NCBI GenBank assembly: GCA_900066355.1 | Contig: FMEL01000007.1 | Span: 98,268-162,267 of the forward strand | Reading direction: 5' to 3' | Source of the DNA: an uncultured Ruminococcus sp. | Lineage (GTDB): Bacteria; Bacillota; Clostridia; Lachnospirales; Lachnospiraceae | Length of the DNA: 64,000 nt | Part shown: piece by piece, positions 35,219 through 44,131 of the stretch | Position numbering within the stretch: position 1 is the first letter of the stretch | Layout of the letters: each line of letters opens with the position of its first letter | The notes under the pieces: generated by a model | What the model saw: only the letters and a program-made list of their open reading frames with translations | What the model was told of the DNA's origin: nothing | The model's database searches: none | Program-made: the position numbers and the translations under genes

Positions 35219-38005
35219 ATGAAAAAAGAACTCGACAAAGAACTTTATCCGGATTATGTTTACCCGGAATTTACGCCTGATCCGAATGAACCATTTCGTG
35301 AACCAATTGCGAAACTGGGTAAAAAGATCACGGACCGTATTCCGCAGAAACTGGGCCTTAAAAAGATCACCAGAAACGATCCGGAGTATTGGGGACTGGC
35401 CGGAGTGCTTTCCGATGAGGAAGCAGAACTGGCACTGAAACTTGGGGTGAGAAAGCCAAAAACACTGCCGGAGATCGTGAAGCTTTCCGGTCTGGAAGAG
35501 AAAAAATGTGAGGCGCTTCTGGAAGAAATGTCACGCAAAGGCCTTCTCGAATACAACTGGGAAAACGCTGCACATGAGAAGCAGTATGTCCTGCCGATGT
35601 ATGTACCGGGATGCGCAGAATTTTTTAATATGAATGCAAAAATTCTGGAATCCAATCCGGAGATGGGAACATTTTTTGAGCATATGTCCCGCCTGCCGCT
35701 GGAAAAAATCACCCCATTTGTACCGGAGGGCGGTGCCGGAATAGGCATGCATGTCATCCCTGTAGAAAAAGCAATTGAGATGGAAAATGAGTCTGTAGAT
35801 CTGGAACACATTTCCTACTGGCTCAGTAAATACGAGGGAAAATATGCTGCAAGTCCATGTTCCTGCCGTCGTTCCAGACTGACACATAACGAAGGCTGTG
35901 CAGATGATCCGGAAGGCTGGTGCATTGCGATCGGAGACATGGCGGACTACGTTGTGGAGACGCAGAAAGACGGACGTTATATTACGAAAGAAGAAGCACT
36001 GGATATTTTCAGACAGGCAGAAGAAAACGGCTTTGTACATCAGATTACAAATATTGATGGCAAAGATAAAATTTTTGCTATCTGTAACTGTAACGTAAAT
36101 GTCTGTTATGCGCTTCGTACATCACAGCTTTTTAACACACCGAATATGTCCCGTTCTGCGTATATCGCAAAAGTTGAGAAACAGAACTGTGTTGCATGCG
36201 GCAAATGTGTGGAGGCCTGTCCGGCAGGTGCTGTCAAACTGGGACAGAAACTATGTGATAAAGAAGGCTGTGAGATTACATATCCACGTATCCCGCTTCC
36301 GGGTGATCAGCCATGGGGAGAACATATGTGGTCACACAACTACCGCGATACAAACCGCATCAACTGCTATGACACCGGTACTGCACCGTGCAAAACAGCC
36401 TGTCCGGCACATATCGGCATACAGGGATATCTGCAGCTTGCAAAAGAAGGCCGCTATGAGGATGCACTTGCGCTGATCAAAAAAGACAATCCACTTCCGG
36501 CTGTCTGCGGACATGTATGTAATCGACGCTGTGAAGATGCCTGCACAAGAGGCACGATTGACGAAGCGGTAGCAATTGATGAAGTTAAACGCTTTATCGC
36601 AGAACGTGATCTGAATGCAGAGACACGCTTCATTCCGAAAAAAACAATTCCGTCACTGAAAGGTGGATTTAAAGAAAAAATCGCGATCATCGGCGCAGGA
36701 CCGGCTGGTTTATCATGTGCATATTTCCTTGCCCTGACCGGATACAAACCGACGATTTTTGAAAAAAATGCAGAACCGGGCGGCATGCTTCGCTATGGAA
36801 TTCCGTCCTACAAACTGGAAAAAGATCTTCTTGCTGCAGAGATCGATGTGATCCGTCAGCTTGGTGTAGAGATCCGCTGTGGTGTAGAAGTCGGAAAAGA
36901 CGTTACAATCGAAGATTTACGAGAGCAGGGTTATAAAGGATTTTATGCTGCAATCGGATGTCAGAGAGGAAGAAAACCGGGAATCAGTGGAGAAAATGCC
37001 GAAGGTGCATATACGGCGGTGGATTTCTTAAGAAAAGCAGGTGGATCAGAAAGCTTCCCGCTTGAAGGTGATGTGGTCGTGGTCGGCGGCGGAAACGTAG
37101 CCATTGATGCGGCAAGAGTCAGCAGCAGATGTACCGATGCGAAAATTTCCATGTTCTGTCTGGAAACAAGAGAAAAAATGCCGGCGAGCAACGAAGAAAT
37201 CGAAGAAGCTCTCGAAGAAGGAATTGAGCTGAACTGTGGCTGGGGACCGAAAGAAATTCTGGAAGAAGACGGCCATGTAAGAGGCGTCGTTTTCAAAAAA
37301 TGTACTCGTGTGTTTGATGCACAGGGCAGATTTTCACCTGAATATGATGAGAATGATACAGTGACAGTGCCGTGTCGTCATGTGATCTTTTCCGTAGGAC
37401 AGGCAATCGACTGGGGCCATATGCTGGACAATCTCCATGTGGAACTTCGCCCGAACGGCGGCGCACTTGTCAACAAACTGACTTACCAGACTTCCGAACC
37501 GGATATTTTTGTAGGCGGTGACGTCTATACAGGTCCGAAATTTGCTATCGATGCGATCGCAGCCGGACGTGAAGGCGCGGTTTCTCTGCATCGTTATGTG
37601 CATGAGAATTGTACACTGACCATCGGACGTAACCGACGCGATTTCATTGAACTGGATAAAGAAAATATCAAAGTGGAAACTTACGACTCATCCAGCCGTC
37701 AGATTCCGCCGAAAGCAGATGTAAAAGAACAGGCAAAAACTTTCCGTGATCTGTCACAGAGCCTGAGCGAAGAGCAGGTGAAAAAAGAAACTTCACGATG
37801 CCTGTCCTGTGGCGCATCTGTCGTGGATCCGAATAAATGTATCGGTTGTGGTATCTGTACTACGAAATGTATGTTTGATGCAATACATCTGCACAGAGAA
37901 CTGCCGGGAGCATCTGTGATGCATACATCCGAAGAAAAACTGAAATACATTCTTCCGAATATGGTGAAGCAGTCAATCAAAGTGAAATTCAAAAAGAAAA
38001 AATAA
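35219..38005 (+). CDS. Large Fe-S flavoprotein oxidoreductase (GltD/NfnB-like with N-terminal extension)
   Basis: The 928-residue cytosolic protein is modular. Residues 45-115 look like a winged helix (TLPEIVKLSGLEEKKCEALL). PCSCRRSR (about 213) and ICNCNVNVCYALR (about 287) are Cys-rich; CVACGKCVEACPAG (about 323) is a [4Fe-4S] site. The GltD-type cluster region CKTACP and CGHVCNRRCEDACTRG is at 388-445. The FAD fold GAGPAGLSCAY is near 490, the NADPH fold VVGGGNVAIDAARVSSR near 620, and the second FAD element FVGGDVYTGP near 757. A last pair of clusters, CLSCG and CIGCGICTTKC, is at 860-885. It probably moves electrons from NAD(P)H. Placement between hypB and hypA ties it to a nickel process of unknown nature. 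Confidence 0.85.
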   Translation: MKKELDKELYPDYVYPEFTPDPNEPFREPIAKLGKKITDRIPQKLGLKKITRNDPEYWGLAGVLSDEEAELALKLGVRKPKTLPEIVKLSGLEEKKCEALLEEMSRKGLLEYNWENAAHEKQYVLPMYVPGCAEFFNMNAKILESNPEMGTFFEHMSRLPLEKITPFVPEGGAGIGMHVIPVEKAIEMENESVDLEHISYWLSKYEGKYAASPCSCRRSRLTHNEGCADDPEGWCIAIGDMADYVVETQKDGRYITKEEALDIFRQAEENGFVHQITNIDGKDKIFAICNCNVNVCYALRTSQLFNTPNMSRSAYIAKVEKQNCVACGKCVEACPAGAVKLGQKLCDKEGCEITYPRIPLPGDQPWGEHMWSHNYRDTNRINCYDTGTAPCKTACPAHIGIQGYLQLAKEGRYEDALALIKKDNPLPAVCGHVCNRRCEDACTRGTIDEAVAIDEVKRFIAERDLNAETRFIPKKTIPSLKGGFKEKIAIIGAGPAGLSCAYFLALTGYKPTIFEKNAEPGGMLRYGIPSYKLEKDLLAAEIDVIRQLGVEIRCGVEVGKDVTIEDLREQGYKGFYAAIGCQRGRKPGISGENAEGAYTAVDFLRKAGGSESFPLEGDVVVVGGGNVAIDAARVSSRCTDAKISMFCLETREKMPASNEEIEEALEEGIELNCGWGPKEILEEDGHVRGVVFKKCTRVFDAQGRFSPEYDENDTVTVPCRHVIFSVGQAIDWGHMLDNLHVELRPNGGALVNKLTYQTSEPDIFVGGDVYTGPKFAIDAIAAGREGAVSLHRYVHENCTLTIGRNRRDFIELDKENIKVETYDSSSRQIPPKADVKEQAKTFRDLSQSLSEEQVKKETSRCLSCGASVVDPNKCIGCGICTTKCMFDAIHLHRELPGASVMHTSEEKLKYILPNMVKQSIKVKFKKKK

Positions 38006-38042
38006 GAGCTGTGCAGCAGCTCTCGGGTAAAGGAGAAGAGTT

Positions 38043-38387
38043 ATGCACGAGCTTGGAGTAACATTTCATATCATGGATCACCTTGAAAAGGTGGCCGAGG
38101 AAAATAAGGTGACACATATTCGTAAAGTCACCCTTGAGCTGGGGGAGGTCTCGACAGTGATCGAGTCCTATCTGCAGAATTGCTGGACGTGGGCGGCCCA
38201 AAAGCGGCCGCTGTTCAATGAATCTGAATTAGTGGTGGAAACATTACCTGCAGTTACATACTGTGAAGACTGTCAGAAGACATATTCGACCGTGGAGCAT
38301 GGCAGGATCTGCCCACATTGCGGAAGCGAACACACATATTTACTGCAGGGAAATGAGTTCAACATTAAGGAAATAGAAGTGGAGTAA
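38043..38387 (+). CDS. hypA: HypA, nickel metallochaperone
   Basis: The 114-residue protein begins MHELGVTFHIMDHLEKVAEE; His2 is the known nickel ligand. The conserved VTLELGEVSTVIESYL follows. The zinc site is formed by YCEDCQK and CPHCGSEH (two CxxC pairs 16 residues apart). HypA hands nickel to HypB and onward to a nickel enzyme precursor. RBS TAAAGGAGAAGAG. It is 37 bases after the flavoprotein gene and 12 before the membrane protein gene. Confidence 0.93.
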   Translation: MHELGVTFHIMDHLEKVAEENKVTHIRKVTLELGEVSTVIESYLQNCWTWAAQKRPLFNESELVVETLPAVTYCEDCQKTYSTVEHGRICPHCGSEHTYLLQGNEFNIKEIEVE

Positions 38388-38399
38388 AGGAGAGAGAGT

Positions 38400-39434
38400 A
38401 TGTTTTTTCAAATCTATGGAGAGACAGCCGGATGGCAGCTTCTTGGATGGCTGCTGGTATTTACCGGACTTGTCGTAATGAATGAAATCGCAAGAAGATC
38501 CAAAGCAGGCGGCATTGCATGTTTTCTGATTCTTCCTGCAGCACTTACCGTGTATTTTATTGCTATCTATGTCGGTGCAGCAATGGGAGCTGAATGGGCA
38601 CTTAATAATGATACGTACGTGCATATGAACAGCTGGTTCCATTATGCAAAACTGTATGCTGCAACAGCCGGCTGTATCGGATTTATGATTCTTAAGTATC
38701 ACTGGGGAAAACTCGGAAAATCTCATGGATTTAAAGCGTTTCCGTTTATCATCGTTGCAATCAACATCCTGATCGCGGTAGTATCAGACTTTGAATCAGC
38801 AGTCCGTGCTGGTTCTCTGGCAGGTGGCTGGTGGCTTTCTTCCGAAGGCGTATGGCTTTACGGTGGCTGGTGGAACGTATTAAACGGACTGGCCGGTCTT
38901 TTGAACATTTTCTGTATGACAGGCTGGTGGGGAATCTACTCCTCAAAAGACAAAAAAGATATGCTTTGGCCGGACATGATCTGGGTATATGTCCTTGCAT
39001 ATGACATCTGGAATTTCCAGTATACATATCTGAACCTGCCTACACATTCCTGGTACTGCGGTCTCGCACTTCTGCTCGCACCGACCTTTGCAGCAGCACT
39101 CTGGAACAAAGGCGGCTGGATACAGAACCGTGCCAACACGCTGGCACTCTGGTGCATGTTCGCGCAGGTATTCCCGCTGTTCCAGGATGCGAGCCGTTTC
39201 ACAACAGTCACTTCTGTATACGGACAGAGTGGCATCGCAGCAGCCATGGGAAGCAGCATGCCGACCATCGCAGAACCGACCGCACAGGGAATTATTTCCG
39301 TACTGTCATTCGCGGTGAATGTATTCGTGTTCGCATACATTTTGAAGCGTGCAAAAGTACAGAAAAAGAACCCGTGGAAGAACGAGATCTTCACAGATAC
39401 AAAAGATTACAAAGAAGCAATGGAAAGAGCATAA
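38400..39434 (+). CDS. Polytopic membrane protein, DUF5692-like
   Basis: The 344-residue protein has about nine or ten hydrophobic helices, with many Trp (GGWWLSSEGVWLYGGWWNV; LWPDMIWVYVLAYDIWNFQY). The pattern resembles the uncharacterised DUF5692 family as I remember it; function is unknown. It ends in a charged tail (KKNPWKNEIFTDTKDYKEAMERA). It is the last gene of the TetR-HypB-flavoprotein-HypA unit, 12 bases after hypA with AAAGGAGAG, and has a terminator after it. A role as transporter or membrane partner of the flavoprotein is inference. Confidence 0.75.
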   Translation: MFFQIYGETAGWQLLGWLLVFTGLVVMNEIARRSKAGGIACFLILPAALTVYFIAIYVGAAMGAEWALNNDTYVHMNSWFHYAKLYAATAGCIGFMILKYHWGKLGKSHGFKAFPFIIVAINILIAVVSDFESAVRAGSLAGGWWLSSEGVWLYGGWWNVLNGLAGLLNIFCMTGWWGIYSSKDKKDMLWPDMIWVYVLAYDIWNFQYTYLNLPTHSWYCGLALLLAPTFAAALWNKGGWIQNRANTLALWCMFAQVFPLFQDASRFTTVTSVYGQSGIAAAMGSSMPTIAEPTAQGIISVLSFAVNVFVFAYILKRAKVQKKNPWKNEIFTDTKDYKEAMERA

Positions 39435-39444
39435 AGAAGAGAAG

Positions 39445-39471
39445 GGCACTGACGGAGGTCGGTGCCTTTTT
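39445..39471 (+). terminator. Terminator of the hypB-hypA cluster
   Basis: GGCACTGAC (39445-39453) pairs with GTCGGTGCC (39458-39466) with one G-U pair, then TTTTT. Confidence 0.8.
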
Positions 39472-39472
39472 G

Positions 39473-39664
39473 TGTAATAGGAAATTACTCCGTAATGTTT
39501 CTATTACACAAAAACGCTCCGCGAGGATGCGACCCGATGCATGTGGAATATGTCTGCTGAAGCAGACTGCATCTGGCGCGCAAAGCATAACAAGTCCCTC
39601 AAAGATTGAGGGATTCAGGGAGTTTGAAGCGGACTTGTCCGCTTTGTTCCTCGCCTGTAAACAG
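39473..39664. repeat. Dispersed intergenic repeat, long copy
   Basis: It begins with the same hairpin (GTAATAGGAA/TTCTATTAC) and the same AACGCTCCGCGAGGATGCGA block as 11270-11362, but carries about 95 extra bases with their own stems: CCCTCAA/TTGAGGG and AAGCGGAC/GTCCGCTT. It ends just before the disrupted GIY-YIG gene. Both copies follow a terminator directly. Confidence 0.7.
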
Positions 39665-39675
39665 CAAAACGGTAA

Positions 39676-40536
39676 TTGAGATGTGAGAAGTTCAATGATA
39701 TAATTCATTCAGAGAGACTTTTGAAATCAAATCCAAAGAATCCTATTATAGCATCATTTAAAGAACTTGCGCTGAAAATGAATGTATTACTTTCAACAGT
39801 AAATAGATTGCTAGTCAGATTACAAGAAGAAAATATTATAGTACGAGAAGGTAACAACCGTAAGGGAAGATGGGTTATAAAAACGATAATGAGCATGAAT
39901 ATCACAAAACCAATCATCAGAAAAATAAAAGACAATGAAACCGCTTTGGCGGAATTTGAGAAGGACATCAAATCAAATGAGGCAGAAGATGCAAAGGATA
40001 TTATCATGAATTTTCCGACGGTATACATCCACAACTGGCCGGAAACGAATAAGTATGATGTATATGTCGGGGAATCTAACGATATCTTTGCACGTACGAG
40101 ACAACATTATCATAATCGAATCAAACATGAGACCTGGCAACATAGAATGTTGCAAAAAGACGCTTCGCTTTATATCATCGGACATGAGCATTTCAATAAA
40201 TCCCTGACACTGGATGTTGAAAATCGTCTTATGCATTATCTCATGAGTGTGGATAAAGTGCGACAGGTACACAATGGAAGAGGAAATCCCCAGAAGAGCT
40301 ATTATCCATCTGAGGAATTTGAGGGGATTTTTCAGAAAATCTGGACAGAACTTCATGAATCAGATGAAGAACTTTTTCCGGATGAAAATATCGTGAAAGA
40401 TTCTGCGATTTATAAAGCATCGCCACTGCACAAATTAACGGATGAGCAGGAGAATGCAAAAATCCAGATTCTGGACTGTATTGCGTCGGCCAGAAACAAA
40501 AATGAAAAACAAATCATATTTATTGATGGTGAAGCA
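39676..40536 (+). pseudogene. 5' part of a GIY-YIG / DUF2075 ATPase gene, split by an insertion sequence
   Basis: The frame opens at TTG right after a stop, directly against the dispersed repeat, so the true N-terminus may be lost. Residues 15-70 look like a winged helix (SFKELALKMNVLLSTVNRLL). A GIY-YIG nuclease domain follows (VYIHNWPETNKYDVYVGESND, ARTRQHY, then the Glu-bearing LTLDVENRLMHYL). It ends IIFIDGEA, exactly where the P-loop of the DUF2075 ATPase should start. The rest resumes at 41903. Such fusions occur in Firmicute defence-like loci; the function is not established. Confidence 0.8.
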
Positions 40537-40628
40537 GTATAATGGTCTCATAAATTAAGACACTTTTTCGGACATTTTTTAATGAATCTGATATACTAAA
40601 ATCAGTATGAAAGAGAGGATTCATCAGT

Positions 40629-40976
40629 ATGTCCAGACAAAGAAGAAACTTTAGTGCCAAATTTAAATCAGACCTAGTAATCGAGCTGCTTAAGGGCGAG
40701 AAAGATCTCAACACCCTTGCAACCGAGAATAATATCCAACCAAATCTGCTCCGCAATTGGAAGAAAGAATTCCTTAACAATGCTTCCGCCGTGTTTGATG
40801 ACAAGCGTGAGGAAAACCTCAAGGATAAGCTTGCCGAAGAACGCAAGGAAAAAGCAGAGTATGCAAAAAAGGTTGGTCAGTTAACTATGCAGGTTGACTG
40901 GCTCAAAAAAAAATCTGAAGAAATTTGTGGACCTGACTACGAGAGTAAGTTTAGTCCAAAACCTTTTGACGACTAA
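40629..40976 (+). CDS. IS3-family transposase OrfA
   Basis: The 115-residue protein begins MSRQRRNFSAKFKSDLVIEL and has the HTH_Tnp_1 fold (residues 8-60, LATENNIQPNLLRNWKKEF) followed by a coiled coil rich in Lys and Glu. It binds the IS ends. It ends PKPFDD 83 bases into orfB. An A9 run at 40905-40913 lies in the overlap. Confidence 0.9.
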   Translation: MSRQRRNFSAKFKSDLVIELLKGEKDLNTLATENNIQPNLLRNWKKEFLNNASAVFDDKREENLKDKLAEERKEKAEYAKKVGQLTMQVDWLKKKSEEICGPDYESKFSPKPFDD

Positions 40977-41784
40977 AGAAATCCCGGCTTCTATTGGCAC
41001 AAAGTTGCTTGATATCAACCGTACAAGCATCTACTATAAGCGTTCGCCTATATCAGACGAAGAGTTGGCTTGTAAAGCGATTATCGATCGTCTTCATACA
41101 GACAATCCTACTTGGGGCGCAAGACAAATGTCCGTACAACTCAAAAACAGAGGTCATCATGTGGGACGCCGTAAAGCACGTCGTTTTATGAATGAAATGG
41201 ATATCTATCCAATCTACCCTAAGATGAATCTTTCCAAGAGGATGCAACAGGCCAAGGTATGTCCTTATCTTCTCTGTAACGCCGTCATAGATGCTCCAAA
41301 TCAGGCATGGTCTATTGACATTACATATATTCCAATCAGACACGGATTTCTGTATCTAACTGCCGTAATCGACTGGTACAGCCGTTGTATCGTTGGCTGG
41401 GAAGTCGATGATACACTTGATACCCGAATGGTTATCAACGCTCTTAAAAAGGCATTTGTTGTGGCAAAACCACAGATTTTGAACTCTGATCAAGGATGTC
41501 AGTTTACAAGTCAGCAGTATATTGACTTCGTAAGAGAAAACGGCATCCGTCAGAGCATGGATGGAAAGAGTCGCTGGGCTGACAACATCATGATTGAGCG
41601 CTGGTTCCGCAGTTTCAAGTATGAAGAAGCTTATCTGACGCAATATAACAACATTAAGGAAGCCAGAACTGCCATTGGGCGCTATATCCACACTTACAAT
41701 TTTGAAAGATGCCATTCTGCCCTTGATTACAAAACACCGGCTGAATGCTACTACCCGGCAATGCTTTTGCCGTATGTAGCTTAA
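40894..41784 (+). CDS. IS3-family transposase OrfB (integrase core)
   Basis: The frame starts at TTG 40894 inside orfA and gives up to 296 residues. The HTH_21 region (RLHTDNPTWGARQMSVQLK) precedes the rve core with the DDE triad: the first Asp in WSIDITYIPI, the second in NSDQGCQF and the Glu in WFRSFKYEEAYL. It is in the +1 frame relative to orfA, so a fusion would need a +1 (or -2) shift. It may start independently, perhaps downstream of 40894. Confidence 0.88.
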   Translation: MTGSKKNLKKFVDLTTRVSLVQNLLTTKEIPASIGTKLLDINRTSIYYKRSPISDEELACKAIIDRLHTDNPTWGARQMSVQLKNRGHHVGRRKARRFMNEMDIYPIYPKMNLSKRMQQAKVCPYLLCNAVIDAPNQAWSIDITYIPIRHGFLYLTAVIDWYSRCIVGWEVDDTLDTRMVINALKKAFVVAKPQILNSDQGCQFTSQQYIDFVRENGIRQSMDGKSRWADNIMIERWFRSFKYEEAYLTQYNNIKEARTAIGRYIHTYNFERCHSALDYKTPAECYYPAMLLPYVA

Positions 41785-41902
41785 TGCATATATGAATCTG
41801 GGGAGTGTTCCACTATCCTCCCTATGTTCCATGTTACTTATCAACCATATCAGTTCATTATAAAAATCTTAGATTTTTGTCTTGACAACTGAGCCACTAT
41901 AC

Positions 41903-43022
41903 AGGTACTGGAAAGACCGTTCTGAACAGTAGTATCTTCTATGAATTATATTGTCAGGAAGAAGAAAAAGACAATACAGAATTTAAATGCTGCATGGTGG
42001 TCAATCATGATGAACAGGTAAAAGTGTATTCTGATATTACGAAGAAGCTTGGAATCACAGAAAAGTATAAAGATGTGGTAAGTAAGGCTTCCACTTTTTT
42101 AAACAGACATGAAGATCCTGATTCGGTGGATGTTGTTTTTATTGATGAAGCACATCTGCTTTTCACACAGGGAAATCAGGGATACAGTGGGAAAAATCAG
42201 CTGGATGATATTGTAAAACGAGCAAAAGTTGTTGTCATTGTATTTGATGAAAATCAGATATTACGAATGGACCAGTACTGGGAAAAGCAGATGATTGACA
42301 GGTATCGCAATAAAGCAATCGAGCAGCAGAATTATATTACGCTGACAAAGCAGCTACGCATGCAGGCGGATAATGAGACACTTGCATGGATTGATGCCTT
42401 TACGAAGAAACAGATTATAAACAAAATCCCACATCATGATTATGAAATAAAAATATTCGATTCGCCGGAAGTGTTAGACCTGGAAATAAAAAAGAAAGCA
42501 AGCAGCGAGAAGAGTCGATTGTCGCGTGTTATTGCCAATTATGACTGGGATTATAAGAAAGGCAAAAAGCCGGAGGATGCATCGAAAAAATATTGGGAAG
42601 TAGATGTGTGGATTGAAGATCAGAGATGGCATAAGCCATGGAACTATGAGCTGGAACAAAATCTTGATAAAGATGAGAAAAAGAAGATAAAAGAACAAGC
42701 ATGGGCAGAGCAGGCACATACAATTAACGAAGTTGGTTCAACTTATACGATTCAGGGATTTGATCTCAACTATGCAGGAGTGATTCTTGGAAAGTCTGTA
42801 AAATATCGTGATGGAAAAATTGTTTATGATCCAAGCGAAAGTAGCAACGGAAAAGCGACCAAGAAGAGAACAATGGAAGACGGTACAAAGCAGAACTTTG
42901 CAAAAGAATTGCTGAAGCATGAGGTTCGTGTTCTTATGACACGTGGAGTAAATGGTCTGTACATATATGCATGCGATGACCAGTTAAGAGAAGCCTTAAA
43001 AAAGGCAGCAGAACAGGAGTAA
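41903..43022 (+). pseudogene. 3' part of the GIY-YIG / DUF2075 ATPase gene
   Basis: The frame resumes with Walker A GTGKTVL at 41905, then FYELYCQEEEKDN and, after a usable ATG at 41994, VVNHDEQVKVYSD. Walker B is VVFIDEAHLLF. The C-terminal helicase-like elements follow (LTKQLRMQADNETLAWIDAF and GSTYTIQGFDLNYAGVILG, RVLMTRGVNGLYIYACD), which are the DUF2075 signatures. The piece starting at 41994 lacks the P-loop and should be inactive. The mazG-like gene begins five bases after its stop. Confidence 0.85.
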
Positions 43023-43027
43023 GAAGA

Positions 43028-43360
43028 ATGACAGAAGAGACGATAAAACAAATTTTGAAATTTCGAGATGACCGTGACTGGAAACAATTCCACAATCCTA
43101 AAGACCTGGCGATTTCCATTTCTCTGGAGGCAGCAGAGCTCCTCGAAGTATTTCAGTGGAGCGGTACAGATGTTTCCAATGAGGGTAAACAGGAAAAAAT
43201 CAAAGAAGAGCTTGCAGATGTGCTGAATTATTGCGTACTCATGGCAGATGCCTGCGGACTGGATATTGATGAAATCGTGCAGGAGAAGATTAAGGTCAAC
43301 AATGAGAAATATCCCGTGAGCAAGGCAAAAGGGAAGAAAGAAAAATATAATAAGTTGTAA
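43028..43360 (+). CDS. MazG-like nucleotide pyrophosphohydrolase
   Basis: The 110-residue all-alpha NTP-PPase has the metal-binding pattern in SLEAAELLEVFQW (ExxE-type) and KEELADVLNYC (ExxxD). Such single-domain enzymes hydrolyse (d)NTPs to monophosphates, acting in nucleotide-pool cleaning or in defence. It follows the DUF2075 gene by five bases with an AGGAG just before the ATG, a common pairing in Firmicutes. It is intact although its partner is disrupted. Confidence 0.88.
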   Translation: MTEETIKQILKFRDDRDWKQFHNPKDLAISISLEAAELLEVFQWSGTDVSNEGKQEKIKEELADVLNYCVLMADACGLDIDEIVQEKIKVNNEKYPVSKAKGKKEKYNKL

Positions 43361-43411
43361 GAGTGTACAGAATCGGATTCTGAAAAGAGTCCAGTTTTAG
43401 GATATGTAAAG

Positions 43412-43441
43412 AACATCTATCAGAAATGATAGGTGTTTTTT
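43412..43441 (+). terminator. Terminator after the MazG-like gene
   Basis: AACATCTATCA and TGATAGGTGTT form a stem around GAAA, followed by T. The rest of 43442-43600 is A/T-rich with nothing recognisable. Confidence 0.75.
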
Positions 43442-43600
43442 CTTTGGAAAAAGATGTTGGATGTGCAGATTTTTGTACAGCAATTTATAGTAAAATATTG
43501 AGCAAAGAAACAAACGGATAGAGATGGTGGACTGTTACGATGGTATGTATAAAATATGCAACAAAAAATAGAGGAAAAATTGTAAGTTGGACAATAATAA

Positions 43601-44131
43601 ATGAGCGATAAAACTTTAGAATATTATAACGCAAATGCAGAAAAATTCGTTGAAAGCACGTTATTTGTAGATTTTTCGCAAGTGCAGTGTGAATTCCTGA
43701 ATTTACTTATGACGGAATCGTATATTCTTGATTTTGGCTGTGGTTCGGGAAGAGATATGAAATACTTTCTTGAGCATGGATATCGGGTAGATGCAGTAGA
43801 TGGATCTGCTAAGCTGTGCAGGATTGCGAGTGAATTTACAGGAATCCAAGTGCACCAGATGCTGTTTCAGGAATTGCAGGAAAAAGAAATGTATGATGGA
43901 ATCTGGGCATGCGCATCTGTTTTGCATGTACCGAAATAGAGTTGGCGAATATTTTGCAGAAGATGTGTAACGCAGTAAAAGTAGGTGGGATTATTTATAC
44001 ATCTTTTAAATATGGGAATTTTGAAGGCGAGCGAAGTGGGCGATTTTTTTGTGATTTCACAGAAAAAGTTTCGGCGAATTTGTGAAAAATATTTAGGAAT
44101 TGTGCATAGAGAAAATGTGGATAACCAGTGA
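43601..44131 (+). pseudogene. SAM-dependent methyltransferase, frameshifted
   Basis: The first frame has the class I methyltransferase motif ILDFGCGSGRDMKYFLEHG and motif II VDAVDGSAKLC, and stops after ASVLHVPK. Family sequence continues one base over as IELANILQKMCNAVKVGGIIYTSFK and GRFFCDF (stop at 44085), then in a third frame as KKFRRICEKYLGIVHRENV to TGA at 44131. The first break is a missing A in a short A run at about 43935. At least two frameshifts make it inactive as written. Its stop overlaps the ATG of the HNH gene (TGATG). Confidence 0.8.

Larger units (their letters stand above)
40537..41902 (+). mobile_element. IS3-family insertion sequence (about 1.37 kb)
   Basis: The two ends form an imperfect inverted repeat: left GTATAATGGTCTCA..AAGACA, right (reverse complement) GTATAGTGGCTCA..AAGACA. 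Inside are orfA (helix-turn-helix) and orfB (DDE integrase core). Removing it joins IDGEA to GTGKTVL in one frame, giving a continuous GIY-YIG-DUF2075 protein. The target duplication is unclear: at most one base by this alignment, or a short sequence since mutated. Confidence 0.85.

Noticed and set aside
33918..39434. A hydrogenase operon
   Set aside because: HypA and HypB suggested it, but no large or small NiFe subunit, no hypC-F and no FeFe H-cluster motif occur in the window.
39473..39664. CRISPR-like repeats
   Set aside because: The stems here are single hairpins of different sequence without regular spacing or repeated units.
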